Positions 36,444 through 51,421 of a stretch of 64,000 nucleotides of DNA are shown piece after piece (the stretch's first letter is position 1; every line of letters starts with the position of its first letter). This DNA is from Trichinella spiralis (lineage: Eukaryota; Nematoda; Enoplea; Trichinellida; Trichinellidae), in NCBI GenBank assembly GCA_000181795.3, contig CM012955.1:14121284-14185283 (forward strand), given 5' to 3'. The position numbers were made by a program, and so were the translations under genes. The notes under the pieces are model-generated. The model did not search any database and had not been told where the DNA came from. It worked only from the letters and a program-made list of their open reading frames with translations.

Positions 36444-37591
36444 TTCAAAAAAACAAAATTTTAATGAATCATAAAACTATAAAAAAAACAAACTCAATGT
36501 AATTTTAGAATAATCAAAATTTTCACTACAAATGTTACACCATTACTATTAAAGTTACGTAATCATCAATGGAAATATTTAAACCAATGATACTAATGAA
36601 AAAATATTGCGGCTAATTTTCCGCGTCATATGAATTTAAAATCAAATAGCAACAAGTTTATTATAATCAGACTTTTTAATAAATTGTAGCATGATAAATA
36701 AATAATTAAATTCATAAAACGCTATTTAAGGCAAAATATAAAACTAGCAAAAGTGGTAAACCCTTTTAATTAAAGAATTAAACTGAATATTTATCAAAAA
36801 AAGTGCGTTTATGGAAAATAATTATTAACAATAAAATTTAAAATGAAAAATAGCAACCAATAGAAATATATGAAATTAGGTAGAAAGAATTATATATAGA
36901 AATTAATTTCATAATCAATTGGGCACGGGATGGCACAGTGGCAAGCGTTATGGTTTGCGGTGCCAGTGCCCCGGGTTCAAATTCCCGTTGCGTGTGAAAA
37001 TGTGCGTCTTGTGATGAATACCAGCATTGCTTTACATAGTCAGATGCTGGCTGGGGGTTGATTTCGCGAAGCGGCCCCCGACCCAATGTGAAGTTCTTAG
37101 CAGGACGCACATCTTTTGGAAGGCAGAAGTCCGAAGAGAAAACTTTGCTATTCCCAATTCAGGTCCAACTTTTACCGCCTCTTCGTATTGGTCGTAGAAC
37201 GCGCTATTTTATTGGATCTTTGTGCCGTTGTCTTATTGGTTTCCTCATATCAATTGTTCATTGATTCCAACTTTTCACTCGTGATTAGCTGCAACATTTT
37301 TTCATTTTGTTTTGTTCAAATATTTCCTCGTAGGATAATAAAATTTGATAAAAACAAACTCAATATAATTTTGTAATAATCAAAATTTTTACTATTAATG
37401 TTACGCCATTACTATTAAAGTTACGTAATCATCAATGGAAATATTTATGCCAATGAAAAAATATTGCGGCTAATCTCAACTGAAAAGTTTGAATCAATGA
37501 ACAGTTAGACAAAAAAACCAATAAGACTACGGTATGAAGATTTTATAAGATGACGTCTTCAATGCCTAGTAAGATAAGACGGTGAAAATTT
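36444..37591 (+). repeat. Pol III-promoter repeat, copy 1, with duplicated tail
   Basis: The full unit (36616-37591) matches copy 2 at 44970-45954 almost base for base, from 'attttccgcgtcatatg' to 'cggtgaaaattt'. It carries a tRNA-like internal promoter: A box TGGCACAGTGG (36931-36941) and B box GGTTCAAATTCC (36973-36984), 42 bp apart, within a GC-rich core (36921-37085) flanked by AT-rich arms. Directly upstream, 36444-36615 is a second copy of the unit's own tail (compare 37330-37480), so this locus is a partial head-to-tail dimer. Small ORFs shared by the copies owe their conservation to recent duplication. Confidence 0.85.
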
Positions 37592-39530
37592 GGCCCAACG
37601 TAGGCCATCCGCAGCATTATGTAACAGAACGATGCTTGCCATAGAGACAGCATCGACTTATTATACATGTTGATCAAAAGAATTTACTGGAATTTGAAAA
37701 AAAACAACGTAAAAATAATGTGATTGTAACATTTAGTTACTGGTTGATGTGAAATATTGCTTTTATTATTTTATTAATCTGCGCTTGGATTGATATCTTT
37801 TACTTACCAAAGCTTTGAATTTTGCTTCGCGTACGTTTGCAGCAGAGTTCGGTCACAATTGTAGACCTGACTGATTACCGCTTCTTAAATCTTTGTTAAA
37901 TCTTCATCTATCTATGCTGATTGCACCACTGGAAATGTAATTCAATCCTATGAGTGGCATTTTGCGTTCATTCTCAGCTAACCGCCCAGTGTTCATGTGC
38001 AATGGGCTTTACGTTCCTGTGCAAATTTTGCTGCTTTGGACTTCATTGCCCCGCTTAGGTGAGCAAGCACGTCTGATGCCCCCACTTTCGGCAAATGCTT
38101 CTCTAATGAACAACCATTTCGTGTATTCAGTAGTTGCTACCCCTGGAGCGATAATAATCTTCATAAAGGGGTCGCGATTAGTGGCCTGTTGTTTTGCAAC
38201 CTTTCAATGTGGTTAGCTGTTTTCATTAAATTCATTATTAGCTGCTGACCTGACCTTTTCTCCCTTTCTGCATTTTTATACCCAACAGAAATCTTTGCCT
38301 ACTAAATTCAAGGTCAGTATTGGTTCTGCTCTAAGAGGCTATTCCAATACGCTGCTAAAATTTAAGTTTTCCTAGTACTTACGTAATTGTGCAGTGCAGC
38401 CAACCCGTGATGCTTGTGCAATCATAACCGATTACTACTTTCCGAAGATGCAGAGTGGAAATGTTCTACTGCTTTCTTTACATAATAATAATGATAGTTG
38501 ATCATTTGAAAAAATTCAGTTAATAAAAATTTTTTGACATATGCTGCAAGAGTAGAAGATATATTTTGATAGCACCGTAACACTGTTTCAATGTTGCTGC
38601 TCAATCTGTTTCGCATTTTAAACCTGTTCAAGTTCAGTAATTAAAACTGATGAAGTCCGATCCCTTTTGGAGAGTAAACGTCATCTTTCTACAGAGGCTT
38701 TAGACTATTAGAAAGATGAAGGTGACCAGAGATGTGGCTTTCTGCATTCGAATGAATTAACAACCAAGCAAGTCTATTTTGTTGAGCTCCCTGCTTGGAC
38801 CTCCTACTGACGTCAATCCCACCTATCACGCTTTAAGCAAACAAATCAAAGAGTCAACAGTACATCTGTCTCAGAAGCAAATGCAAATTGCGAAAAATGA
38901 ACACAGTGTTGTGTCATGTCGTCCGCTGAATTACAAAAAGTGAAATTTCAATTAATTTTTTTAAATTATCCAATAAAGCCATAGCATTGTGACAGCTCAA
39001 GGGCCCATTCAAACTTTGAGAATCCGTGTTAAGTTTTGTTTAGTCTATGAAAATAAGCATCTTCAGATAGCGTTACATGTCCGCACAGTTTTGCTAATTA
39101 CAGAATTGGATTTTCAATTAGTGAGTGAACACAGTGCTGCACAAACTTTAACAATCAATCAAAACTTGCAAAAGTTAGCATGTGTGTGATCAGCAAAGAA
39201 CAGTTTTCATTCGTTTATTTATTTGTACAAAAATTTATATGAAATATTAAATAAGCTATCTTCTTTTCATAACAAAATGCATAAAGATACTAAAACCAGT
39301 CTTTAAATCTTCGCATATATATATATACATGTATGTATATAAATTTTACAAATTGTCAAATTTATTCCTTAATACTTGTATTAAGCAACAGACTAATTAG
39401 TATATATTATTATCTAGCTTCCAGTTTAAAAATAATAGAAAGAAAATGTGTCGTCAAACGGCAGTACGTGACATCTGTTCTCTGTACTTTTGCAATGGAG
39501 AGCGTTGATAAAATTTATGCAATCGCTGCT
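37592..39530. other. Intergenic, 3' of the transporter gene
   Basis: No gene is supported. Moderately GC-rich patches at 37920-38110 and 38700-38830 contain short frames only. A (TA)n run at 39317-39327 precedes the transporter 3' UTR. Confidence 0.4.
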
Positions 39531-42500
39531 TCAACGTTTGCTTGTATTTCGTAGTATTTTTGTACGCTTCCCATTCCATGCGGATGGTCGGATTCGCAGG
39601 ACCCCATCGTTTTGTTGGCTGAGTGCAGTTTCGTATTTTCTAGGAATTTCAAATTCAGCCTACCAAAGAGAACAAACCAGAAAACAACACTCACTTGTCG
39701 CAACGTCTCTCCGGGTGTATCGTACAGCTTCCAGATCATGTAGACAAATATTAAAACCAACGAAGAACAGCTGATGCACCATCCGAGTGCAATTGACCAA
39801 GCAGGGTATCGATAATCATCTCCCATCTTCAACTCGGCACTGTATTGGAATACGGATACAAAAAATATTGCCTGAAATGGATTAGAAAAAAAATAAAAAA
39901 GAACACATTTAACTGCTCAAATAATATTTGAATGTTAAAAAAAGCAATGGAAATTTCACCTACCACAACCACAGCTGTGGTAGCGAAACGCCAAAACACT
40001 GGCCACAACGGGCTCAACGATTTGCCAATCATGAATTCGAAATCACTGAGAATCCGTTCCGCTCCTGAAAATATTACAAATAAATTTACATGAGAAAATA
40101 AAATACCTGTGAAAATCGCTTTTATACCATATATCCATGCGAAACTAATTAATTCGATGAAACATATAATCACTACTGTCAAAAATGCACAATACTGATC
40201 CACAAGATGCAACAAATACATTCCACCCTAAGTAATGAAATTTTGAGCCGATCAATTACGATTGTATGGAATGAAAAGCAAATTCAAATAGACAGTGAAT
40301 TCAAAAACAGGCTAATATACTTTGGTAATAAAAGCCAAGCCACAAACAAACATGAAACAACAAGCTCCGAGTAGAATGTATATACGTTTCACTTTCAATT
40401 TTTTCTTGATCTTAAGTTCATCATGAGCTGCTGTAATGGCCGTTTCCACCATGACGAACTAAATAAAAAAAAAAATTTTAATTTTCCAACGTGAAATTGC
40501 AAATCGAACGCATTACCACCGACTGTATTTCTACTTACCACGGAATCAACACCGACAGTCAAAACCATGAAAAAGAAAAGCGCCGCCCAGAGCTGTGACA
40601 TGGGCATCCGTGATACAACTTCAGGATACGTTACAAATGCTAATCCAGGGCCTACAAGGAAAATTTGTTCACTGAAATATTAATTAAAAAATTAAAATTA
40701 TAATTCAATATTGTCAACCTTCGGCGACAACTTCTTCAATCTTTTTGCCAGTAACATGAGCCATAAAACCAATAACCGAAAACACTACAAATCCGGCGAA
40801 GAATGACGTCAACTCCATTATCATCGGCAAAATATACGAATCTCTGCAAAAAGAAAAGTTGAAATATAAAAAAAAGAAGAATGGTTTATCCTTCTTTTTT
40901 GTTTCCTTCTCCTTCATCAAGCATGAAATTATAATAATCAGAAAAATAGTTTCAATTTCAATCAGGCACGATATTTTTTTGTATAGTAAATTTTTCAAGC
41001 ATTTTTTACAAAAAACTGTCATACTGTAATAGTTAAATTTTGAAAACGAAGGTAGATCCATTTGTCGCGTGTTGAAGAAGAATTATTTGTCAGCTAATGT
41101 AATTTCTGAAGCAACGACAAATCGATGAACAGAAAATTATCGAACAATGATGAATTATGAAAAAAATTGAAAAAGAGACAATTCCACTCACCGAAGACAG
41201 TTGTTGTCAAAACGATTGTAACTTCCCATGGTTATGAGACCACCCCAGCCGGGTCCGAGGGAAAAGAACACTTGAAAAGCGGCGTCAGACCAAACTCTTG
41301 GTTCGACAAGTCGGGTAAAATTGGGCTTCACATAATACATGATACCCGTCGTCGCCCCTTCGAGCGTCACTCCTCGCACCAACAATACGGTGAGCAAAAA
41401 GTACGGGAAAATGGCCGTAAAATATACAACCTAAAATTAGCATTGTCATCATTGGATTGGAACAGGCTAAATTGTGAACGGTTTCGATCGACCACCTTTC
41501 CAGAAGATTTGACTCCCTTGATCAAGCATGTGGCCGTTATAAGCCACGACGCGAACAAGCACGGAATCAAATGATTCACCAAACCGCCCATGTTGTCAAT
41601 GCCGGACGAGATGTTCAAAACGCGATTGCTAAAAATTGTCTCTGAAAATTAAAAAACTGAAATGCTAATTATTGTTGTTAGCTACTTGAAATATTCTTCT
41701 GAAGGGGAGCGAATGGTTCGGTTGACAAAGCTACTGAAAATGTCCTCGTAATCGACCGCGGAATGGTTGCGCTCCCACGACCTGTAACGCATGTACGATT
41801 CGTATATTGAAGCGTTGTTGTAATCCAAGCAGTTCTCAGTATTCCACCAATTGCCGCACAACGACCAGGGCAGAGCTTTCATGGTCAACGATTCGAAGAA
41901 AAACATTAAACTGTAGGCGATGATCACGTTGAAATACGTGCTCACCATCAAAGTGATCACAATTGTAGCCCATCCCACTCCTCAAAGAAAATGAAATATT
42001 ACTAATTAATCCAGTTGACAACAAGACAACAGCAAGCATGCTTCAATATTTGCCTTTGAATATGGGACATATTGACCACATTGTAGCGGCGGAACGGCTC
42101 GTGAATTGTCCAATTGACACTTCCAAAAAGAACAACGGAACACCGCATAGTATCAGAAAGCTTATGTACGGTATCAGAAACGCACCTGAAACAACAAACG
42201 AAACAAAACTTCATCACACCACGAAATAAAGCAAAAAAATCTCCTCAAGATGCACAACTTTTTGCCTTAATTAAAACAACAGTTCCCTTTCAATTTTCAC
42301 CGACACGTAAAATCACGTGAAGCAACGTTGATTAGCCGCCGGCAAAAATATCCGCTTGCAATTTCAAACATCTGGAAATGTTCGGCAAAAAAACAAAAGA
42401 AAAGCAGGTTATCTATTGTTAGCAATCTGACAGTGGTGGTAGTGTCGTTGTTGTTTGGATAATTTCACAAAATTGCTCTGGGCTGATGGATGAAAAAATA

Positions 42501-43380
42501 ATTCGAACAATCAAAACAGTTGAAACAAAATTGTAATGTTGTAATGGAACGAGAAGGAAAAAAATCTTACCCACAGCGCGATTCATACTGTCTTGGTTAA
42601 GTACTAATCAAACGCTCGAAAAGGAGGGGAAAATCTTTCGTGGAAAAAAAGTAAAATACTCTATTTTTTGACATTGAAAAATGGAGAATATCACTGCATC
42701 ATTCAATAATTATTAATCCAACGATGGGGAGAAATTATACAAAATCGGTGGGACAATTTTGCCCACAACGAAATCTCGTTGGTAAATCAACTGAATCCGA
42801 AATGGATGTTTGAAGATTTCACGATCACAAGTGCTGTTCAAAAAGAAGAATTTTTTTTGATATTCTCAAAAATGACCACTCCTCCCAGCATTGTGATAAA
42901 AATTCATAAATTGAACATCTCAATTCATAATTTGATCAAAATGCGGTGATGTTTGACATTTTTTGGAAATGTCTTCGTGTTGACGTAGAAAAAAAAGAAT
43001 AATATTTAAATGTCACTTTATTGAAAGTGATAATTTTAGATAAATTAGATATTGTGAATAAAATTATCAATTAATAAGCTTATTTATTGTTGTTGTGCTT
43101 AGAAGAGTGAGAGAAAAGAGAAAATTTGCAAATTTCAACCTCCTCCATTTTGATAGCAGAGATATGGAAAACGCCAAATGTTGGACAGACCGACCGAATA
43201 GCCAACCATGGACAGGATGTAATCCAACTTTTTCGACCATTGCCCTCGGCTTTCGTCCAACGGTACGGCCTGTTCGAACATCGACATGTTGTTCAACAAG
43301 CCTTTGCGTTCGGCCAGGGTACCTTTGGATCTGCCGGACGAAGATCGAACGAAGCTCGACGACTGATTCGTCGCCGACAT
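39531..43380 (-). CDS. SLC6-family Na+/Cl--dependent transporter
   Basis: Twelve-helix plasma-membrane symporter of the neurotransmitter/amino-acid family. Exons: 43380-43140, 42185-42054, 41980-41686, 41628-41496, 41430-41192, 40843-40719, 40651-40539, 40458-40321, 40227-40107, 40064-39964, 39871-39695, 39659-39531; phases close to give 647 aa, the usual length. TM1 carries [15 protein letters not shown] and NGGGAFLIPY, with Ser where most members have Gly in GLGN. The large EL2 has the disulfide-type cysteines and [16 protein letters not shown], recalling glycine/proline transporter types, plus N-glycosylation sites. [14 protein letters not shown] precedes TM4, and TM6 has [18 protein letters not shown]. 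The C-terminus is basic ([12 protein letters not shown]). The substrate cannot be read from the sequence. Intron 2 uses a GC donor. Confidence 0.95.
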
Positions 43381-44969
43381 CCTAAAAGCTTGAACAGAAC
43401 AGAACAGAACAAACAAACAAACAACACAACACAACACAACGTGCTTAATTGAAATTACCTTTTTCGTTATCAGATTTTTAGCTGAATCACAAATTTGCCT
43501 GCAAACTATCAGCTGCGGGGTTATTTTTCCCAAAACAGACGACAACGCAATGCGCACACCAAAGAACACCACCGGTGACAAGCAAACTGAAACATCAATT
43601 GGCCATTCTGTAACGTCTGACGACAATGGCCTAAATACAAGTGATTCACGCGACCACCACTTGGCCACGGTGTTCACTTTGAGCACAAGAAACAGGAACG
43701 AGAAACAACAATTTGCAAATTGAACAACCACAGCGACAAAAATCCCAACTCGAATCTACCGTAAACAAAAAACTAAACTAATGTCATCTTAAAAATTTGA
43801 AAAATACAATTATTGAAAAAAATAACAAGAATAAAAGGAAAAAATAAACAAAATTATTATTGTTGTTGTTGTTGCTCAAAAAATGATGCTCAGGTACTGT
43901 TTGAATTTGAATTTCAACTGAACACTTTCAGCACGTTATTTTGCGAATGTTTTCTTCAGAAAAGTTCACAATGCAAAAGGCATTTTCTTTCAACGATTAA
44001 CACTGGCACACACTGCCAAAGTTGATTACAAAATTGCCACTTTTCCACCGCTGAATTGCGAAGATGACTTTGAATATAGACCAAGTCAATAATCAATTTC
44101 GCCTGTAATTCAACAGGACATGCGTGAAAAGCCGGCTGAGAGTGAATTCACATTCTCGCTCACGGCTGAATGAATCACTGATGATCGGACGGACAGATTG
44201 CATAATTTCATCAATTCGCAAAGATGAACTTCTTTTTCAATCTGAAACTTGTGCTATTTGACTGCTGTTGTTGTTGTTTACTGCTTCCAGAAAATAAAAG
44301 TGATATTCGTCAACAAAAAATCACACTTTCACTTTTCGACTAAAGCATCATTTTTACTGATCGAAATGTGAAATGAAATTCTCCCTTTTTGTCTCTTCGA
44401 TGAAAAAGAACTTGATTTTCCTTTCTTCTGTAAACAAAAACGGTTGAAGAAATTTCAATAATAGCGACTCTGCTTTGCAGAGAAACCAGAGTTGCAAAAG
44501 GTAATTTTCAAGAAAATTGAGAACAAAATTTGCAAAAACAACTTCACAACGCCTGCAACACTAATTTCGGCATAGCCGACGGAACGCACGGTAGGTCGGT
44601 CGCGTGCTGAAGTGCCATTCTGCTTGGAAAGTGAAGTAGGGCCCATTTAGGTACTGTTCCATTTTCAGCCGACTGCATATTGTCGCCATTTTGTTTTCTT
44701 CACCAACTTGTCATATTTGGTTAGCGCTTCTGGAATTTGTTGCTCACCTTTTTCGCACACACACACACACACAGCATGCATTAGTGAACAACATTGAACG
44801 GACAATCCAGCCACAAGTGAAGCTCAAGCAATAATTTATTCAAAATATTTTCCAAAATAACCAAGCCAAACAATCAATACCTAAACAATAAACAAGTTCA
44901 AGCAAAAAGGATTCATTCATTCATTCACTGACATTTTCATCGATTCAACAATTTTCTCCTTTCAAAATT
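43381..44969. other. 5' flank of the transporter gene
   Basis: Contains AACA/ACACA-rich low complexity at 43399-43440 and a (TTG)n run at 43858-43874. A GC-richer patch at 44560-44650, with 'ggaacgcacggtaggtcggtcgcg', may be a promoter or 5' UTR exon. There is a CA run at 44756-44773. No other gene seen. Confidence 0.4.
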
Positions 44970-45954
44970 ATTTTCCGCGTCATATGAATTTAAAATCAAA
45001 TAGCAACAAGTTTATTATAATCAGACTTTTTAATAAATTGTAGCATGATAAATAAATAATTAAATTCATAAAACGCTATTTAAGGCAAAATATAAAACTA
45101 GCAAAAGTGGTAAACCCTTTTAATTAAAGAATTAAACTGAATATTTATCAAAAAAAGTGCGTTTATGGAAAATAATTATTAACAATAAAATTTCAAATGA
45201 AAAATAGCAACCAATAGAAATGTATGAAATTAGGTAAAAAGAATTATATATAGAAATTAATTTCATAACCAATTGGGCACGGGATGGCACAGTGGCAAGC
45301 GTTATGGTTTGCGGTGCCAGTGCCCCGGGTTCAAATTCCCGTTGCGTGTGCAAATGTGCGTCTTGTGATGATAACCAGCATTGCTTTACATGGTCAGATG
45401 CTGGCTGGGGTTGATTTCGCGAAGCGGCCCCCGACCTAATGTGAAGTCCTTAGCAGGACGCACATTTTTTGGAAGCCAGAAGTCCGAAGAGAAAACTTTG
45501 CTATTCCCAATTCAGGTCCAACTTTTACCGCCTCTTCGTATTGGTCGTCGAACGCGCTATTTTATTGGATCTATGTGCCGTTGTCTTATTGGTTTCCTCA
45601 TATCAATTGTTCATTGATTCCAGCTTTTCACTTGTGATTAGCTGCAACATTTTTTCATTTTGTTTTTTTCAAATATTTCCTCGTAGGATGATAAAATTTG
45701 ATAAAAACAAACTCAATATAATTTTGTAATAATCAAAATTTTTACTATTAATGTTACGCCATTACTATTAAAGTTACGCAATCATCAATGGAAATATTTA
45801 AACCAATGATACCAATGAAAAAATATTGCAGCTAATCTCAACTGAAAAGTTTGAATCAATGAACAATTACACATGAAAAATCAATAAGACTACGGTATGA
45901 AAATCCAGTAAGATAGCGCGTTCAATAATCAGTAAGACAAGGCGGTGAAAATTT
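44970..45954 (+). repeat. Pol III-promoter repeat, copy 2
   Basis: Nearly identical to copy 1 (36616-37591). A box TGGCACAGTGG at 45285-45295 and B box GGTTCAAATTCC at 45328-45339. Scattered single-base changes and small indels distinguish the copies. It is followed after about 50 bp by copy 3 in the same orientation. Confidence 0.88.
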
Positions 45955-46005
45955 ATTCCTAAGTATATCAAATATGTGCAGCAAAATATGAATAAAACAA
46001 TCCTA

Positions 46006-46650
46006 ACAACAAGTTTATTTTAATCAGACTTTTTAATAAATTGCAACATGATAAATAAATGATTAAATTCATAAAACGCAATTTAACGCAAAATATAAAA
46101 CTAGCAAAAGTGGTAAACCCTTTTAATTAAAAAATTAAACTGAATATTTTTCAAAAAAAGTGCGTTTATGGAAAATAATTATTAACAATAAAATTTCAAA
46201 TGAAAAATAGCAACCAATAGAAATATATGAAATTAGGTAGAAAGAATTATATATAGAAATTAATTTCATAACGAATTGGGCACGGGATGGCACAGTGGCA
46301 AGCGTTATGGTTTGCGGTGCCAGTGCCCCGGGTTCAAATTCCCGTTGCTTGTGAAAATGTGCGTCTTGTGATGATAACCAGCATTGCTTTACATAGTCAG
46401 ATGCTGGTTGGGGTTAATTTCGCGAAGGGGCTCCCCCCCCTAATGTGAAATTCTTAGCAAGACGCACACTTCTTGGAAGCCAACAATCCGAGGAGAAAAT
46501 TTCGCTATTCCCAATTCTGTTCCGACTTTTACCGCCTCTTCGTATTGGTCGTCGAACGCGTTATCTTATTGGATCTTTGTGCCGTTGTCTTATTGGTTTC
46601 GTTTGTCAATTGTTCATTGATTCAAACTACTTTTTGCTACATTATTTGCT
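46006..46650 (+). repeat. Pol III-promoter repeat, copy 3, truncated
   Basis: Begins at 'caacaagtttatt', about 35 bp inside the left end of copies 1 and 2, and keeps the A box (46288-46298) and B box (46331-46342). It then diverges and loses homology soon after the 'ttgttcattgattc' stretch, so the 3' third is missing or replaced. It is more diverged than copies 1 and 2 are from each other, with a run of Cs at 46433-46440. Confidence 0.82.
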
Positions 46651-47270
46651 ACTTTTTTGTAAAAAATATTTTTCATTCCTTTTGTCATTTCTCTTAAAAT
46701 CATAATTTAAACTTCACTTTAAAAAACAAACTATTTCTTCATAAAGCACAACATAGGACAAACTGAATTCAATTAAATGGACAGAATTTTTAAAATCAAA
46801 AAAAAATCACATCCAATATTAAATCCATCGTCGGCGGCAATCCACTGATCTTTAGTTGTTCTTAATAATTCTATGATTTGTATGAGAATTTAAGAAATCT
46901 TTGAATTTTCAATGGCTCCTTATCCGCTATATTTATTAGCCATTTTATGCGATAGATGTTCACCAAAATTATAGTTCAAATGAAAGTGTTTCATCGCCAT
47001 TGCGAAAAGTTCTTGAATATCAACAACAAAGAGTGTAGGTTAGCAAAATACGAATACGACAACATTTTTTCCATGTATAGATTGATCAATAGGTCGTGAT
47101 CTTCTACTTTCATTTCTAAATAGATGTCCGCCAAAGCAAGACACGCAGCTTTTCCAAAATCAGCATAATGCATACATATTTGCATCTTTATCAATTTCCT
47201 GAACATGCACCCCGGCATTTACTTTTATTCAATTCTAATGCCAATGGGCAGTTGAATGCCATATGCATAA
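46651..47270. other. Region with an unassigned minus-strand frame
   Basis: A 75-codon minus frame (46991-47218) includes MHYADFGKAACLALADI and YLEMKVEDHDLLINLY, which looks like helical protein text and not random translation. A possible acceptor (ATGTTCAG) lies in it near 47206. No family recognised and no flanking exons found. Confidence 0.25.
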
Positions 47271-47837
47271 TTATTATATCTATTAGATAGTGCACTGCTT
47301 CTGCTCATAGATTACATAATCTATCCAGAAATTTTCTATCTCAAAGACAGATACCCACTGGAAGCTTCAGAATATGCCAATCATGACACGATGAGTGATT
47401 CTCTTGTAAATTTCGATTATATAAATGGTAAAATAAAACAATTTATACATCAGGGAAGAAAACGCATGATCCCATTGGGCATAAAACCAGTCCACAATTA
47501 GAAAACAAATAACAGAATCTTAACAAAAATTTTCAAATTACTCGACGAGAAACTCTACTGGTTTATTATACGCACAACCAGTATAGGAAAAAATGTTTTT
47601 GGGCGGCCATTTTTGCGTGAAAAATATATGAATTTTGAAGATTACACTTTTATAATTGGAAAAAGTATTAAATTTGAAATACGCAAAGATGCAAAATTCA
47701 GAGGTCCTTCAAGCGACACTATTTATAAGGTATTTAATGATACAAAAATTGATTATAAACCACTGCCACATCAAATGCAGCGAGATATTGTTAAATTAAT
47801 AAAAAAGGTTCAAACAGCTCATGTGTCTAATATGTGA
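47271..47837 (+). pseudogene. Unassigned broken coding frame, one internal stop
   Basis: A single plus-strand frame runs for about 189 codons to a TGA at 47835-47837, interrupted only by a TAG at 47499-47501. For DNA this AT-rich that length is unlikely by chance. The text is protein-like: FYLKDRYPLEASEY and NFDYINGKIKQF lie before the stop; NVFGRPFLREKYMNFEDY, PSSDTIYKVFND and a lysine-rich helix lie after it. No ATG is evident at the 5' end of the frame. I do not recognise the family. It sits next to repeats and no splice sites bracket it, so a decayed mobile or captured gene is likelier than a host exon. Confidence 0.45.
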
Positions 47838-49074
47838 TAAAAGGAGAACATACTTGTGGTGCATTAGGGTTGATGATGCTTTGAAGCAGTTATTGATTTA
47901 CGTAAAACTATTTTTTATTGTCAACAACAAATTGATAGTCCATAACAACCACAACAGCTCATTTATAAAGTAAACAGAATAGTAAAATTCTTATCTAATT
48001 ATTGCCGAATTGAAATTTAAATATAAATGCATTCATATAATACATATTTTATTGTACCACGATCAGTAGTTATCAATGTTTATTCAACATTGCTTGCTTT
48101 ACTGGAATATTTTGATCCGTAGTCTGTGATTTCATAACTTAAGGAATAACAGAGTTTTTTTTCTACATCCCACTGAGTAATATTGTGCATGTTGTATAAA
48201 AAAAGACTGCGATTTTGGAAATGCATATAAAGAGATGAAAAATTCATCTTTTGCAACTTTCCTACATTTGTTATTTTCAATTATCATCACTTCTAGTTTG
48301 TTTATCTAGCAACTGCTATGACGTCATCGTTGGCGCTAACACTCTCTCTCCGTTTTTGAATTAATTAGCAATAATGGTGCCAGATGACGCATTTGTTATA
48401 CAAAATTTGCAACAAATTTCTGATTTAAATAGTAGAAAAGATGATAAATGAAGGAAGTAGTTGCAGAAAAGTTGCTACTGCAACATCATTGGACGAATTG
48501 CAAACGCTTGTTTTAAATTTGCCATGTGTTTGTATTAATGCTTAATTTTCAAATTCGCGTTTGTGATTTATCATAAAATTTGTTAATTTATCATTTCAAT
48601 CTTTTTCATGAAATATCTTTTCAACAGTTCAGAGATCGATAACTTGAATGTTGCGTTGATTTATCATTTCATTTCAAAAATATTTTTGTACGGATATAAA
48701 CAAATAACTTGAATTATTTTTAGTAGCTTTTGCTTGTGTACGTAATTCACGGCAGACATTTCATCAGCATTGTTTTCTCAGTATGCAGTTTACAATTGAA
48801 ATCAAAGTAGTATACAAGAAATGCCTGAATTTCACTATTTACACATACAGACTTTAATTTTATGTTCACCTTGATTACGATTAGATAATTAATTTGTATA
48901 CATACTATCATGTTTCAGTTTACAGCCGAAATCATTATGTATAGCATTGCACCGCATCAAAACATCTAACACTTTATGGATAAATATATTTTAATGTATC
49001 ACAGATCTTATGTAAAAAATGGGAAACTTCTGAACGCAATTCTGTGTAAAGCAGCAAAATTCAAAACAAATTAT
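47838..49074. other. AT-rich intergenic DNA, 3' of katanin
   Basis: No gene or distinct repeat seen. Confidence 0.5.

Positions 49075-51421
<2,347 letters not shown>

Noticed and set aside
36921-36990. tRNA gene
   Set aside because: A and B boxes are present, but the ends do not pair into an acceptor stem and no proper anticodon loop is seen, so it is a tRNA-derived promoter, not a tRNA.
37058-37376. Conserved 68-86 aa ORFs shared by the 1-kb repeat copies
   Set aside because: Their similarity follows from nucleotide identity of recent repeat copies; they overlap the Pol III promoter core and are not conserved separately in the third copy.
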